From Sympetrum striolatum (taxonomy: Eukaryota; Arthropoda; Insecta; Odonata; Libellulidae): DNA of 64,000 bases. The stretch is taken from the NCBI GenBank assembly GCA_947579665.1, contig OX388350.1, positions 42,379,393-42,443,392 of the forward strand, written 5' to 3'. The position numbers were made by a program, and so were the translations under genes. The notes under the pieces were generated by a model. That model saw only the letters and a list, made by a program, of their open reading frames with translations, did not search any database and was not told the DNA's origin. Shown here piece after piece: positions 1 to 13,261 of this stretch (position 1 is the first letter of the stretch; each line of letters starts with the position of its first letter).

Positions 1-273
1 ATTCAGGAGCTACGTGCTGCAATCCTTTGCATAAAGAAGCTTAGTGAATCTAGGAGTTAAGGCATTCAGGATGGGAATTATTTTTTTACCCTTACCTTTC
101 GTTTGTTATCGTTATTGCTTTTCTTATGGTATGGTATTTATGAAACATTCATTTATCATTGTTTAGCCTTGACGCTTTTATATGCTGGTCCATGAAGTAC
201 TCACACTGCTTGTTTATCACTTCAACTCAAAGTAAATGTTATGTTTTTCATTTCATAATGAAATAACCTATAT
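1..273. other. AT-rich non-coding stretch
   Basis: No open frame of note, no tRNA-like sequence and no clear repeat can be seen. It is ordinary AT-rich DNA leading into the inverted repeat that starts near 274. Confidence 0.5.
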
Positions 274-485
274 GAAGTAATCATTGTTGATAATAATTAA
301 TGTAATTTTATAAACCACCGCTTTATGATTTAATATTAGGTAGTAGCATTGAAAAACAGTACACTATAATAATTATTATTATTAATTAATAAATATTTAT
401 GGTATTTAATATTTATTCATACATCGGTGGGATATATAATTACATTATTTATTATCAACAATAATTAATTTATATAGCTTACTTC
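274..485. repeat. Imperfect inverted repeat (foldback or old MITE)
   Basis: The left arm (about 274-337) and right arm (about 407-485) are imperfect reverse complements. Both carry GAAGTAA at the outer end, ATTGTTGATAATA and AATGTAATT in the middle, and CCACCG with TATGA further in (read on the plus strand on the left, on the minus strand on the right). The right arm has a roughly 14-bp AT-rich insertion relative to the left. The 70-bp spacer is AT-rich and has no coding potential. Arms this diverged suggest an old foldback or MITE copy; chance is less likely because the matching blocks are in order. No target-site duplication could be assigned. Confidence 0.6.
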
Positions 486-601
486 ATTATTAAATGAAAA
501 AGATATCGTTTACTTTATCAATATGCTACGCTATTCATTTATACTTTATGTAATCGCAGTGTATTAATACACATACATTAATTAATCTCACATATCGTCT
601 G

Positions 602-602
<1 letters not shown>

Positions 603-665
<63 letters not shown>
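603..665. repeat. (TA)n microsatellite
   Basis: About 31 uninterrupted TA dinucleotides. An uninterrupted tract of this length is expected to vary in length between individuals and may be mis-sized in an assembly. Confidence 0.97.
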
Positions 666-668
<3 letters not shown>

Positions 669-2640
669 CCAGAGGGAGGAAATTTAAGACGGTTTTCCAC
701 TGAAATGATCCACATTAGACTCATCAAATGACACATTGTCGTGATAAATGTAGTAGATGTACCGTAATCCTATAGAACCATAGCGTTCAGAACTTAATTT
801 ATGTCCTTTTCTGTATTGTAAGCAAATTGCTTGTATTATAAATAAAGTATTTGTAGGCTAGTATTGTAAATGGTGCAAATAAAAGAGCCTCAAGGATTGC
901 ATATGGCCAAAATCTTCTGAAAGAGAAATTAGATAGACGATCTTTTCTTCCTTCTGCTACTACGGATTTTATAATTATAGCTTCTGTTATTCATCCTTCG
1001 GTTTTATGAAATGTTTTAATTTAGGAGAGGAAAAGACCAAACCGTCGGTGATGTTTCTAAGGCATAAATAAGCAGGAAACCGCGAGCATTGCGAATGCGG
1101 CATGGGGAGAGTAATATTTCATTTACAGCTGTGAATCATCGGACGTCATTCATTTTTTTTATTTTAAGGCTCCTCGTCATTTAGTTGACTTAAGATGGCC
1201 AGTTATTCTACTGTTATCTTTCAAAACGTTTTATTTGAAAATTAAAGATAGATGCGTTATATTAGGGGAGGGGAGTGAATTCTTGTAGGATTATTCTTAG
1301 TTAGAGTCCCTATCTCTTCTCTAAATATAACGCCTTTTTTATAAGGTTGCGACCGAGTCGCCGTCACAACATTAAATAAGGTCGAATTCTTCCTTCCGAT
1401 CCGACTCATGGATGCTTTCGATGTCGGTAGTGGAAGATAATGTATAAGGTAAAAAGGAAATTCCATCGTTAAATTTCAATATTAATTCGAATATTTCTGA
1501 GGTTAAATATCGGTCGTAATGTTCCTTTGTAGTTTTTATCATCCAAATCGATTTTTATCTCAGGATATCTTAAATGCTCCAGTAAAAGTTATATTTTCAT
1601 GTAAGAGTAGAAGGATTTCTGTTTTTTGACAATGAGGATTGTTCAGTCAGAGAATGCTTCTTGATCTTGCCCAACTATTAGACGAAATTAACGTAGGAGA
1701 TCGTTAATTTGTGGGATTTAAACATTTCGCGGGATTGTCGAGTAAAACTCGAGGTTTTAAAACTGCAAGTAGTTTAATATATTTTAGTTGTCTTCATTTA
1801 TAAACATTAGCTTGGCGACAAGTTTCAGCTAGTAGTAGTAATCAGTGAAAGATATGAAATCCCTTGTCACTTTAAAACTTCGTGTTTTACTCAACAATTC
1901 CTCGTTAGTAATATACTCTAAATGGGCATGTAAGAATAAACATAAAAGGTATATAGGACGTGAAGAGTAAAATCAAATTATTAATTACTATCAAAATAAA
2001 CTTACTTATCAACTGCTAAAATAATAAAAGTAGTGCGCATATAATTCTCAAAACCCTCTAAAAGGGATTAATATTTCAACTGTAATGAAACTTTACTTTA
2101 AATCATATAAACTATACTTCAAAGCTAGATTAAGTTTATATGTAATGTAACGCACTGTGGATTAGTCGCTTAAGTTTATAAAAAAAATTTGAAGATGATC
2201 GATAGAAAAATATATATTCATCAAACCAGCCTTTTATCCCATTCATATTCTCATTGTTTTTTATATCTTTTAAACGTTATCTTCTAATGATGCAAGGCAT
2301 GAAAATCATTCCCCGAAGCTTATGACGCGAATCGAATTTTGCGAGCTCAGTTTTTGCATGCGTCGCCTCCATGGCAAATGCTGATTAATCGTAGTTTCCT
2401 CCGTTTTATGATGTTTATCTTATCATTTGCGTGACCTATATGTATCGGAATGTACTAACCGCCCTACAGCCATAGCGTTTCCTTCTGACAGATGATCTGT
2501 GTTTTCATATCTGATAATGAGCAAATGTCATCGCTGATTTTCAGATTGAACTGAAATATTTTCGTAAAGAGAAAAGATGGCTGCCCGATCATAATCGGTC
2601 ATGCCGCCTGTCTAAGAGACTTCACCACCGTTCTGTTGCA
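666..2640. other. Non-coding stretch, nothing recognised
   Basis: The only open frame near 200 bp (1257-1466, minus) has no recognisable domain and an unremarkable composition. No tRNA-like box pair, terminal inverted repeat or tandem repeat was seen here. Confidence 0.5.
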
Positions 2641-2794
2641 ATTTTATCCATTTATCATTTGATATTTTCTTTGTTCCATTATTAAGACACGTTTCCGATA
2701 TTTCGCTTTTTTATCACATTTACATATCGCGAAATATCGGAAACGTGTTTTAATAATGGAGCGAAGAAAATATCAATTGATAAATGGATAAAAT
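2641..2794 (+). repeat. Near-perfect long hairpin, 66-bp arms, 22-bp loop
   Basis: Arms at 2641-2706 and 2729-2794 pair over 66 positions with a 22-bp spacer. Position-by-position pairing gives 62 Watson-Crick pairs, three G-T pairs (2672/2763, 2674/2761, 2686/2749) and one T-T mismatch (2658/2777). All three G-T pairs would be G-U wobbles in a plus-strand transcript; in a minus-strand transcript they would be A-C mismatches. The arms contain no open frame and the spacer is too short to hold a gene. Possible identities are a very short palindromic MITE or, if transcribed, a long hairpin RNA of the kind processed to siRNAs in insects. It is longer than a normal animal pre-miRNA. No clear target-site duplication is visible. 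Confidence 0.85.
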
Positions 2795-4205
2795 CCATTT
2801 TTTTGGAAATTTGAAAATTATTTCATGTTTTAATTATTATCGTTTTCATTTATCATCACGTAGAAAATACTTAGGTTCTTGCGCAATTTTATCATAGCGT
2901 CGATTAGAATTATTGTCCCAAAACCTGTGTTATATCAAGAAATACAGGGCAATTTCAAAATGTAATCTTATACGAATTACTCTTGTGATATTTAAGGGAA
3001 CTCATTCACAGTGTTATTCATATTAAGGAAAATTTATGGAATACCTTCCCATAATGTGTTTTCCATGGAGGTAGTCATTATCCGGTGAATATTTAGAATG
3101 CTTTAATGGAATTTAAAAACAGAAGCGTTCCTATTTCATTCCATTTCGCATTGTCAGTTTTTTTTAGAAAGTTTTATTTTGTTTATCTTTGGTAATTTTG
3201 GTCGATGGGGCTCCTTGTTCTTCCTCGAAACTCAGTGCTGTAAATCATATGATGGAAAGGATTGTGACTAAAAGATGACCAATGTGTAGCTCTTTTGAAA
3301 AAGTCATCGATTTCTGATATCGGAGGAAAATGTTCTTACACTTTTTGTCTTCATTTCCTTTCATACTCGTAAACTTCTTCAGTTTTTATGCGCTTTTCTT
3401 ATTTCGAAGCTGGAAGTATTGCTGTGTATCGATTCCTCTTTCTGGCGATGTATAATTCCTTTTTGTTGTGGCTGCTGTCTGAAAAAATAGCTTTAAACCG
3501 ACTGACATTTAAAGGAGGCTGGTTCATACTTTAAAGTAGGAGAGACGAGGTTCAGAAAGTAAATTTGAGATATAGTAGCGATATAACTGAGAGTCTTTCA
3601 ATTTTTTATATTAACTTTAGTTAGATATTTTAAACTTTCTTAAGTTAAGCTCAACGCAATTTTAGTGAAGCTCATCTTATATGTATTTATTTATATTTAT
3701 TGAATGATACTAGGGATTTTTTTATTGCTTTCACTCTTATTTTACGCTACGTTACGTGGTAGGCAAAACGAAGTTGTTCAACCACATTTAATCCTTGCGT
3801 TATCACCCTACCAGAGTGGATGTATTTGCATCAAACTTATTATTTTTCAGTTACATCTTCAGTTGAAGAAGGTTGATATTGCATAAATTGTTTATATTCA
3901 CGGATGAGAGACCTGGGTAACATTACTTTTCAATGCTTTGCTAAATACTATATTTAATTTAAATTTATTCATCAATGTCTTCGCATCGACTTGGCGAGTT
4001 TTTGGCAAGTGGCAGGGGGTGGATGCACTACAAATACTTTAACTATTGTTTTAATAAGTTATTGTCGAGTATCTTCACAAAACAAACAATTCTCCTAGCA
4101 TTTATTTCACTGATTTTTCTTGCAGTGCTAGATTACCCCATGTAACAGGAAGGGCGTAGCACCCTTATAATTATATTTTATTTTTACTTAGCGAAATGAA
4201 ATATT
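2795..4205. other. Non-coding stretch, nothing recognised
   Basis: AT-rich DNA. A 60-codon frame at 3704-3886 (plus) starts with a hydrophobic run but is too short and too isolated to call as a gene. No repeats or RNA genes were recognised. Confidence 0.5.
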
Positions 4206-4218
4206 AAATTAATTTTCC

Positions 4219-4300
4219 GGAGTGTTTAGCGCGATAGCGCTACAACACCAATGGCTCGGGTTCGAGTCCCGGCTGGTTGGATTTTTCCTCTCAAGGCTTT
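4219..4300 (+). mobile_element. tRNA-like SINE head or tRNA pseudogene
   Basis: A good B box (GGTTCGAGTCC, 4259-4269) lies in a plausible T arm (CTCGGG then CCCGG). Upstream is a degenerate A-box-like TTTAGCGCGATAGCGCT. No complete acceptor stem forms, so it is not a functional tRNA gene. It continues into GGCTGGTTGGATTTTT, and GGCTGGTTGGAT recurs near 26168 in another SINE-like copy. Best read as the tRNA-derived head of a SINE. Confidence 0.55.
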
Positions 4301-6194
4301 ATTGTTTGTGTTCGTCAATAATTATCAATGTGGATGTATTTGGGATCTATCCTTTTTCGTCGATGAATACACAATTATCTTTCGTTATTAGGTTAAACAC
4401 GCACGGTGGGAGTAAATGCTGTATTACCATGGGAAAAGCTTGACATTATGACCAATTCCAACCTAAATATATACTTTCCTCGACCTAAATACATATCCTC
4501 ACAGTAGGACAACGTTTAGGCAACGGGATAACAGAAAGCATTCTATTATATTCCGCTGTCTCTCTATTTCAGTAGCGACATAGGTTTTGAAAGTATCCCT
4601 CCGAAGTTTGTCAGTGGGTCTAGGAATGCGGAAGACCCCTTTTTATTGGAGTTTTTTTGGTTTGTTTCGGAATCCCGTGAGTTAGGCCGTCGCCCGCATT
4701 CCTGGCTCATTGAATGCTTAAAAAGATTAGGATTCGAGTGTCTCGAATCCAAGAGATCTCCGTCGGAGCGATGTTTCCGATCAGAGCTGCAGAAGTTGGA
4801 TATCCGTCGTCTCTCTCGCCGTGTGAATCATCGCGTGGAATTTCTCGCCATATGAATTCCTCTCGAGTGAAGAAACTTCCTCGCACGTGTCTGCCGTTTC
4901 TCCTCATTACTTTACGCGCGTTTGCTCTTTCCAGATGGATGCTAGAATCACGTGTTCCTGAGCTGTGAGCGATTGATTTCGTTGTAGATCTAAACACGAA
5001 TGATGGGGGAACCCGTGTGCTTTTTTCAGGCAATCTGTTTCTTTAAACTTTATATGACGAAGGGTTGGATGTAAGAAGATACTTAAAAGTCTCAGTCTCG
5101 CCCTTATAAAAGACGTTTATTTTTATTATAACCATCTAGACTACTGGAGTGAGACGTACTATTAGGTGATCGAATAAAAATCTTCGTGCATTAAGCTATA
5201 TTTTATTCCCTTGCGACAGATTTAACTTACTTATTTCCCATCTAATTACCGCATGTTTCCACAGATAAGACGATAGTTGAATCCTAGAAAATCCACCCGA
5301 AATCCGGGGTCCTCTTATAGGAAAGCTACAAAAATAATCAAGAATGTATGCATCAATCCCAAGCCAGTTCTGCCAGGTGCAAAGAAATAAAATATGGTCA
5401 TTCGAAGAACATAATTCCATGTAAGCTATACAGTATTACTATCCAAATGATAATCACTTATCTAAACTAAATTCATAGACCGTTGATAGTTTGGGGGTCT
5501 TCTCGTTGGACAGATACATACTAAAACAATAAATCTTTGATGAAAATCCATACCTCGTCTTATCTGAAGGTTAACTTATCTCCAGAAATGTACGCTAGTT
5601 TTTATTTGCGACTCCATTGTAAATCGACTTTGCGATAACGAACTTTTTCATTACATTCTTGCTTTAATATATATTGGTCGCTTTTTATTGTAGATTTCCA
5701 ACGGTTTATACTTAGCATTTTCTTGTGGTAATGCATTTCCTGAGCGAGACTATCATAGAGACACTGTTCAATGTCCTATCAGTATTAAGTTACGCATTTT
5801 ATGACCTGTGTATTTAAGTCAGTGAAAGCATTCACTTGTTATCAGGATGACACGGCCTTCCGTTTGCAGTAAATTTAACTGCGTCTTCAGCCGTTATACG
5901 CGACACAAGTGTTGCCTTTGGTTAGCACTTGGAGTTACAGGAAACCACTTTCCGCATCGAACGATGATTAATGTATTTGATAGTGATTGATTCACAGCCA
6001 GCATTCCCTTGCTAGACGGATATGGAATATCTTTATCGCTTTAACGTTTTTTTCCTTCTCAGTTAGCAATCTTATTTTGTCACTGAATCACAACATTGGT
6101 TTATTCAGCAATACCTCAGCTAACGAATTATATTTTGGTCGTAATCTACGAAATGCTATTTTCCTAAAGTTATCTAGCCCTAAATACTCTTTTG
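4301..6194. other. Non-coding stretch; overlapping frames but no recognised protein
   Basis: Between 4560 and 5035 several frames of 60-108 codons overlap on both strands, as expected in a locally GC-richer patch. The longest (4707-5033, minus, 108 codons) matches no family I recognise. Open frames on both strands over the same bases argue against a real exon. Confidence 0.45.
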
Positions 6195-6204
6195 TAAAGT
6201 AAAG

Positions 6205-6310
6205 GTTGGAAGCTTGGTTCGAGCCATAACCCTTTAACCATGTGCTACTATAAGCCCTGATGAATGAATGGGGCCTACAAAGCAAGATGAGGAGTGAGGT
6301 AGTTTGAAGG
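6205..6310 (+). mobile_element. SINE-like copy with conserved 20-bp core
   Basis: A B-box-like GGTTCGAGCC at about 6217 is followed some 70 bp later by GATGAGGAGTGAGGTAGTTT (6286-6305). The same 20-bp core, on the same strand and downstream of a tRNA-like motif, recurs at 25259 and 26231. This supports one dispersed family, with the body diverged and the core conserved. The 5' and 3' limits are not certain. Confidence 0.6.
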
Positions 6311-6311
6311 A

Positions 6312-9300
6312 GAATGCATTGAACGAACAAATGCACGCAATTTCATAATAATGAACGTATGATAAATGATTTCCATAGTGTTTAATGAGATATACCCAAA
6401 ATGAATGAATCAGCATCACTTATACCTCATTGTTAGCAGATATCGTATGATCACTACCTAAAGCAAGAATGAGAAAAAAGAAAATTAAGGATCCTTTTTT
6501 ATATTCCACACTGAAAGACTAATGATGTAAATTCTTTTCTATTCCATACTTAGAGACTTAAGGTATAGTTTCAGCTTCGCAAGCTATGGTACTTTGAATA
6601 AAATAAAGTAAGATTTCTTATCATCAGTTAGCAAGAGTGGATAGTGTAATCCTTTTGTTTTGGTCATTTGTATTTTTTTCTGCACGCGCACTTGCTCTAG
6701 CGTATGTCAAAACATACGCCCCGCTAATAAGAATAAACGACGAAGAACGTGGTCGTCAGCCGAAAATTCCGTTAGCACGGTTCGCCGAGGTTTCGCTGCA
6801 TGTACTTTTTACGCATTTAGCGTTTTTATATTTGTAGGTGATTCATGAATAATACTTGCGGCGCATCACTTATAAGAGGCCAATACGGAGAGCTGTACTT
6901 CCTAGAATCCTTTATCTCAGCAGGAATGCTCGTTTCCGCCAGTAACGAGGATGCCGCTACAGGAAGTACTTGGCGACATTAACCGATAGATGTACATCCA
7001 TCCTCGCTGGTTGATCTCACACTTTCCGATCGGAATGACAACAAGACTTACAGATCCTATCTCCTTTCCGGCTGTCGTAATCCGAAGTGAACCGAGCGAA
7101 ACTCCCGGGATGAGTCGAGGAAATCAATGAGCGAACTTTTTTTATTCAACCTTTTTCCTCCCTTTCGAACAACACGCTTGGCCTCTCGTCGTTTCTGCTC
7201 TATTTCAGATGCGTAAATCGCCTTCTCAGGATGTCACGCCCACTGACTTTCGTATTGTTTCTCTTCGAGTCGATTGCGATAGGTTCTCAGCGGGCTTATC
7301 CCGTTGGCTTTGCGCTGCTCGCGAGAAAGCGAGTCGCTTCTTGGAATCCGTGTAAAAGTCTCCAGAGATGTTAAACGGAAAACGGAGGCGTAAATCTAAC
7401 TCGGTTTGACTAAGACACGCCTGTCTCGATGCGCAGTAATTATTAAACCTTGGGAAACTATTTTCAGCCTTATATTTTCACCAGTAGAAAGTATACCAGT
7501 TTAATAATATAGCTAGTTAACTTTTTATATTTTAATTTCATTATTCTTTATCGGGTCTATAAATACTACAACTTTCTATTCTGCAGCTGGTTTAAATTGT
7601 ACTTTATTCGTAATATTCGTAAAATATCAAATAATCTATGCTTGCCTTCTCAAAATAAACATGGAAAATCTACATCCGTCGAAATGATTTCTAAGGCAAC
7701 TATATAAACAAACTTGATATTGTTTAAGCAAACAAGTAAACAAATACCATTCACGTCAATGTTTTTCTTGATGTTATAATAAATCTTATTTATCCAGGAT
7801 ATAATAGCTGAAACTCTCAGGGAAAAATGATTCAGATCGTCTCTGATTTAAAATGTATAAAACTGCTCTGAGATTTTTCGTTTCCTGATATTTTTTAGCT
7901 TAATTAGTACTTTTCATTAGTTTGATTCATACTATTTTCTGTTATTTTATAATACAATTTTTCCTTTTTCGATGTTTCTTTTTCATAAGTTAAATTTAGT
8001 TCCGTCATTTTTAACGGGGAAATTATTAATACATAATAAATTGCATCGAGATCTGCTTTGTTCAATGTATTTCCCAATCTGATCTAAGCCCTGTCTAAGC
8101 GTGTGTTCCACTAGCAAATGTTCCTCTCTCTTGTCAGTGGAGTATCCATAGAGATACGTCACCTCCACAGCAAATCGCTTTCCTTAAGAAGCTATCAAGA
8201 GAGGCTGTTGCATCCTAGAGGTAGTCCTTAAACGATGTCAAACTTAAAGGGAAAGGAGTTGACCCTTTATCATATAAGGTACATACTAAGCTCCATGAGA
8301 CACTTTGTGACAGAGGGAGGGGTTCAGAAATCTAAAAATGCTGTAGAATCATTAGTGGGAATTTATACCGTATCTCCGAGTTTTTTAAGAAAGCGATTTG
8401 CTATGGTTATGTATAGGAACTCTACTCATATTGAAGAATTTCCGCAATATTTTTTCATTTAATGCGTTTGACTGAAATATTTTGAATCGGTAGTGATTAA
8501 TGATCCAGGCACTAATACTTATATCACTTCTTCATAGCGTGTAAGATAACAGTTTTGACTGTTGTGGTAGTGTTTTTATTTCCATTCAATTTTTTTCCAT
8601 ACCTTGCTACCTATTTATTGAATTCAAATTCTTACCTTCTCGTATACTTTGATTCCAGTATACTGTCGACTGATTGTAAAATTTTCGACTCTATTTGGAA
8701 TGAAATCGGAAAATAATGCATAATTAATCAGTTCGTATAAATAATCCATTCAACAGGTCTCTTTGAATTTAATATAAATGGTGAAAATAAATTTTCTCTC
8801 TGGCGTTTTATGTTACCACGAACTCTCGTATTTTAAAATTAAAATGAATTTATCAGTAAGAGAAATGATGACAAAAATTTGATTGTTGGAAATTACTTAA
8901 GTTAACCTGCTTCGGTAATGAAAGACTAGCATTGAAAGTAAATAAAACATCCAAATTTAAAATGCATTGTTATGCAATGTCTCCATTCAGATAATAAAAT
9001 TGGGTCTGGGATTGCAAGTGAGCTGTGCAACAATGTAAACCATACAAATATAATGCTTTTATCCTGTTTCGGTATGGCTTTGCTAAATGCATGCGTGTTT
9101 TTGCCTGTAGGTCAAAGTGATTAACGCATGCATACGAATGGCCTCAAACCTTGAGAGTAATTAATTGTCTCATCCTGAGTCGTCATAAATCGTGTTTGTA
9201 AGCATAAACTTCCCTCGCTGTTTACGTTGTCTCTCGTTGAAATGTCGGCTTTGTTTGGAATAGTCGCCCTTCTCCTTTACTGAAGCACCGCTCGTATTGT

Positions 9301-9800
9301 GCTGTGAGTTGAATTAGAGGTGCTTAGGATGTGTAATTTATCCACTTGTATCTTTTTATTTATTATTACAAACATACATGTATGAATGAATCCATTGGTT
9401 ATAGCGTCAAGATATTAAGTGTAAGGCTTACATTATATTACCATTTTTCGTGATTTTTTAGCCATAATAGATGAAAAATATTCGAGAAATTCATGTATTT
9501 GAGTTTAATTGTATATAGTACCAAAATGCTATCCATTATCTGAAAACACTTGTGTGTATAACCAATATACTTGTATTCTATCTAGAATTGTAGTTGTGAG
9601 CACCCCAAAATAATTCGTCCAAGGGTAAATGATTCGTTATATTTTTTCCTTTCTGTGATTTCTTTGAAAACGACTTTAATTAAATTAAGGTGACCGTGGA
9701 AAAAAAGCTGAAGTTGTTTCTGGAATCATTTGGAGGAAATGAACATTCTTTCATAGAATTTGTAGAATTGAGAATAAATTTCGAAAATCAGCTTAACGAA
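6312..9800. other. Non-coding stretch, nothing recognised
   Basis: A mix of AT-rich and moderately GC-rich DNA (around 6900-7350). The short open frames here, the longest 75 codons at 8235-8462 (plus), have no recognisable domain. No repeats were identified. Confidence 0.45.
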
Positions 9801-12800
9801 ATTTTAGGCTATAAACTGCCGCACTAAATGTATTTCTTAAGTCAAATTTTTCTTATAGCAGTGATTTATTTTTTTTAAACAATCAAATTTCAAAGGATTT
9901 CGCTTATGTAATTATATATCATATTAATAATAATAAATTTAATGGGTCCATAATAAGATGGATTGATTACACGATAATAGTGTAATTGATTATATTATAA
10001 TATAAGGATGTGGATTATATAGCAATAAATACAAGACATAAAAACAATTGAAAGGTAAAGAAACATCCATCTCTGAGCTAAAAGTAAGTCAGTATATTTG
10101 AACACAGTTTACATGAAAGCACTTCCTTGAGCAGTCATATAATAGCCAAGTATTATCTCCTTTCTAGCATAGAGGGTGTTGATTTCTGCTTGTACATGCG
10201 GAACCCGCATTAGTGTTGGATTTGTTTCACCTTACATGTGGGTGAGGTTGTTGATTGAATTTTCCAATATGCCCTTATGGGATATCTTATAATGCTTTTT
10301 GAGCCACTCTGTCACGTTCGTCCTTCCTTGACCTTTGGTTCGACCACCCAAGAGTGTGTGATTTCCTATTCCGTTGTAGTTGAATTTGTTGGGTCTCGGT
10401 TTGATATGAGGAATTTGATGCATTGAGTGGAAATTGACCTCTTGAAAATCGAGCTTGACCTACAATAATAAATTACTCATTCATATCTTCATTTGATTTC
10501 CTTAATTATCGCATCTGTTTATGATCGAAGCGACATCTTTAACCTTCCGTTTGTTCGGATACTTATTCTGACTTAATTAATGCGGCTTGGGTTCTCTGAC
10601 CCAATATATGGTATCATTTCTATTCCAGCTGGAAAAAATGATTATTTTATTTTGTGTTTACAGAAGAATGACGTTTAGCATATTTTCAATTATAATCGCA
10701 CATGGAAATGTAGAACGTGTAGTCTCATTAAGGTATTATTTTTTATGAGACTATGCTTACATTTTTAAATTAAAAATGTCAGTATAATATTCATTAAACG
10801 TAAATGTGATGAAAGGAAATTTATTCTTTACGATTAAACTAAAGTAAAATTGTTCTTGCTATATTTCAAATGAACAATTTAGTTAGTTTAGTTTGCTTGG
10901 TTATAACCAAGATACGAGTAAATGAGGCTATATTTTTCATATTTACATGGCAAAGATACCCATATTTACATACAGCAACAAGAGAGTTGAATAAAAAGAG
11001 CATGTAAATTCCACTAGAATGAAGTTTAGGTTCAGCGCACAACTCAGGTTTCAAATTTCTATATTGCTTTCCAATTATTGTCGTTAATGATAGATGATTA
11101 AACCGCAAGATTAGCTCCTTTAGGTCGTCACAAATCCATTTTCTTCTTTATGACAATTTACATTATAATATATTGCTTGCATTAGGAGATTTCAATTACA
11201 GTTTTAAGCAATCCAATTGATTATATAAAGTAGAACTCTGAATATCATCATGGAAACAGCCATCAAATCCATGCTTTGTTCTATTTGTATTGTTCAAATT
11301 AGTATTTATACATACTAGTACTGTCGATTATTATTTACCTGTTTCATTATCTAGAATTTTTTTCTATCACTGGCTCTCTCTCGAATTAGTTCCTTTGTAA
11401 CAGACACCTGCTTTTTCAGAATGATATAAATCATCAATACTCAAAACTGACTCGGACACCACCGCTTTATTTGTGTGTTAAGTACTCGTCTCACAACTCG
11501 TTAAAGGAGCGACCGCAAGATAACTAGCAACATATCGCGCCTGACTTTAATTGGCAAACTGCTTCCCGCAAATTAAATCTGGATTTCATGTGCGTTGGAT
11601 GTCTTTGACTGGTAAGATTTGCGGTAGAAAAATAATCCGTAGCAGGTATTCAGAGCGTGTATTCGACCACACCAGGCGATTTTTTTAAACACCAGCCAAT
11701 TTGGGATCTCTTTGCGACCCGTGTCTCTTGGCGTCCTTTTCCTTTGACATCTCTACCAAATGGTAATCTTTGAAAGTTCCTCTATGCGGTTGCGATCACG
11801 TCTATCAAAACTTTTGATCGAGGTTGTTTTATCTTTCCGGGAAGATGTTGCGAATTGCGAGGTATATACCGTGGATTCCCTGACCGCAAATTTCCTTCGG
11901 CCTTTGATGTGAGATTTCAGATGGATTTTTCGTACGTGAAGATATTTTCCGGCAATTTTTAGGTTACCGTTCAAACAAGACTTACGTGCTGAATCGGTCG
12001 TACAAAATACACGCCCTTGAAAAATGAAACGCCGACTAACGTCTGAACAAACGTGCTTTACTAATCTCTCCGCTTGTTGTCTATTTTTATTTATTTTAGT
12101 ATGTACACACCTTCATCGTGATTTTACTTTTATCTACTTCAGCTTGTTCGTAAACTGGGACTTTAATGTAAGTTTCATTTTGTCGATTTGTATTTGAATA
12201 TTTAAGCCTCGTTTCTTCTTGCGATAGTCTAAATTAAGCTATATCTTACCGTACCGTTTATTTTTTCGGCGTTGAAGAAATTCTTGTTATTGTCGTAATT
12301 TTTCAAGATTTTCCGGTTAATTCGTTTTACATAACTCCTACATATCAGAAATGAATAACTAACATGCTGTGAGATCTTATTCAAATTCAGAGTTTTTAGT
12401 TTGTTTATAATCACGTTTTTACGCGTTTATATTTCCGTGATAGTATATGGTTTAATTGTTATTTTAATTAAGATTAATCATGTCATGTTCGTAATTCAAC
12501 ATTTTGGTAATGGAATATGTTTTTCCTCTTTACAGAGCTTTTGATAGCCATTGAATGTAAGTTTGAGGATCCAACCTTGGGGTTAATGAATTTACCGGAT
12601 AGAAAAGTATTGTTATAACAATACGTATGAAATATTTTCATATTTTCATTGTTTTCTTCCCTATTAAGTTCAGGTCAGAAAAAATTACCGAACGTGTGTT
12701 TAGTGCACCTTCAAGTTAATGCTCAAAGATGTTTTAAAGATCTGCGGAGGAAAATAAATAAAAGAAGAGCCATGATATGATACCAACAATACAATTTTGG

Positions 12801-13024
12801 TATGGTATTCTTGGTTAAAAATGCGTGTGTTTGACGTTAAAAAAACATATGGGAGCAGAATGTACAATAAGAGTTGAAACTTAGCCCTTGATGAATGCTT
12901 TCATTCTTATTGCGAGACAGTGCGGAAGCCATTATAATGGTGTTGTGGAAGCGGGACTAAGTCACTTAACCGAGAGTTTTTCGTTTAAGAAGCCCTTCGT
13001 AGTCATTACAAAACGGAGTGTAAC
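9801..13024. other. Non-coding stretch, nothing recognised
   Basis: AT-rich, with small local palindromes only (for example around 9965-10000). Minus-strand frames at 10232-10423, 10866-11108 and 11753-11974 are all under 85 codons and match nothing I recognise. Confidence 0.45.
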
Positions 13025-13261
13025 TTCTAAAGCCGCATTTACACATTCGCACGAATGACTAGTCGCACCGCAAGGCAAGTAGCGGGGCGAATGCGTACTT
13101 GGTCCATTTGCCATTCGCTACGTTCCTTGCCTTGCCCCTCGTGCCGGTGAAGGTGATTTTTAGGACGATTCAAAGCCTTTTAGCCATGTTTATGGTCTCG
13201 ACTTAGTGAAGTAAACAGTGAGTGCGAAAACGGCCATTCACATTGTTAGTTCACACACAAA
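13025..13261. repeat. Flank of repeat with internal inverted motifs
   Basis: The tracts GCAAGGCAAG (about 13069) and, inverted, CTTGCCTTGC (about 13126) sit in a GC-rich 100-bp patch. CATTCGCACGAATG-like motifs at its left end recur, inverted, just before the tandem units that follow (GTGCGAATGCC near 13263). This suggests one complex non-autonomous element running into the duplication at 13262-13670, but its limits are not clear. Confidence 0.4.
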
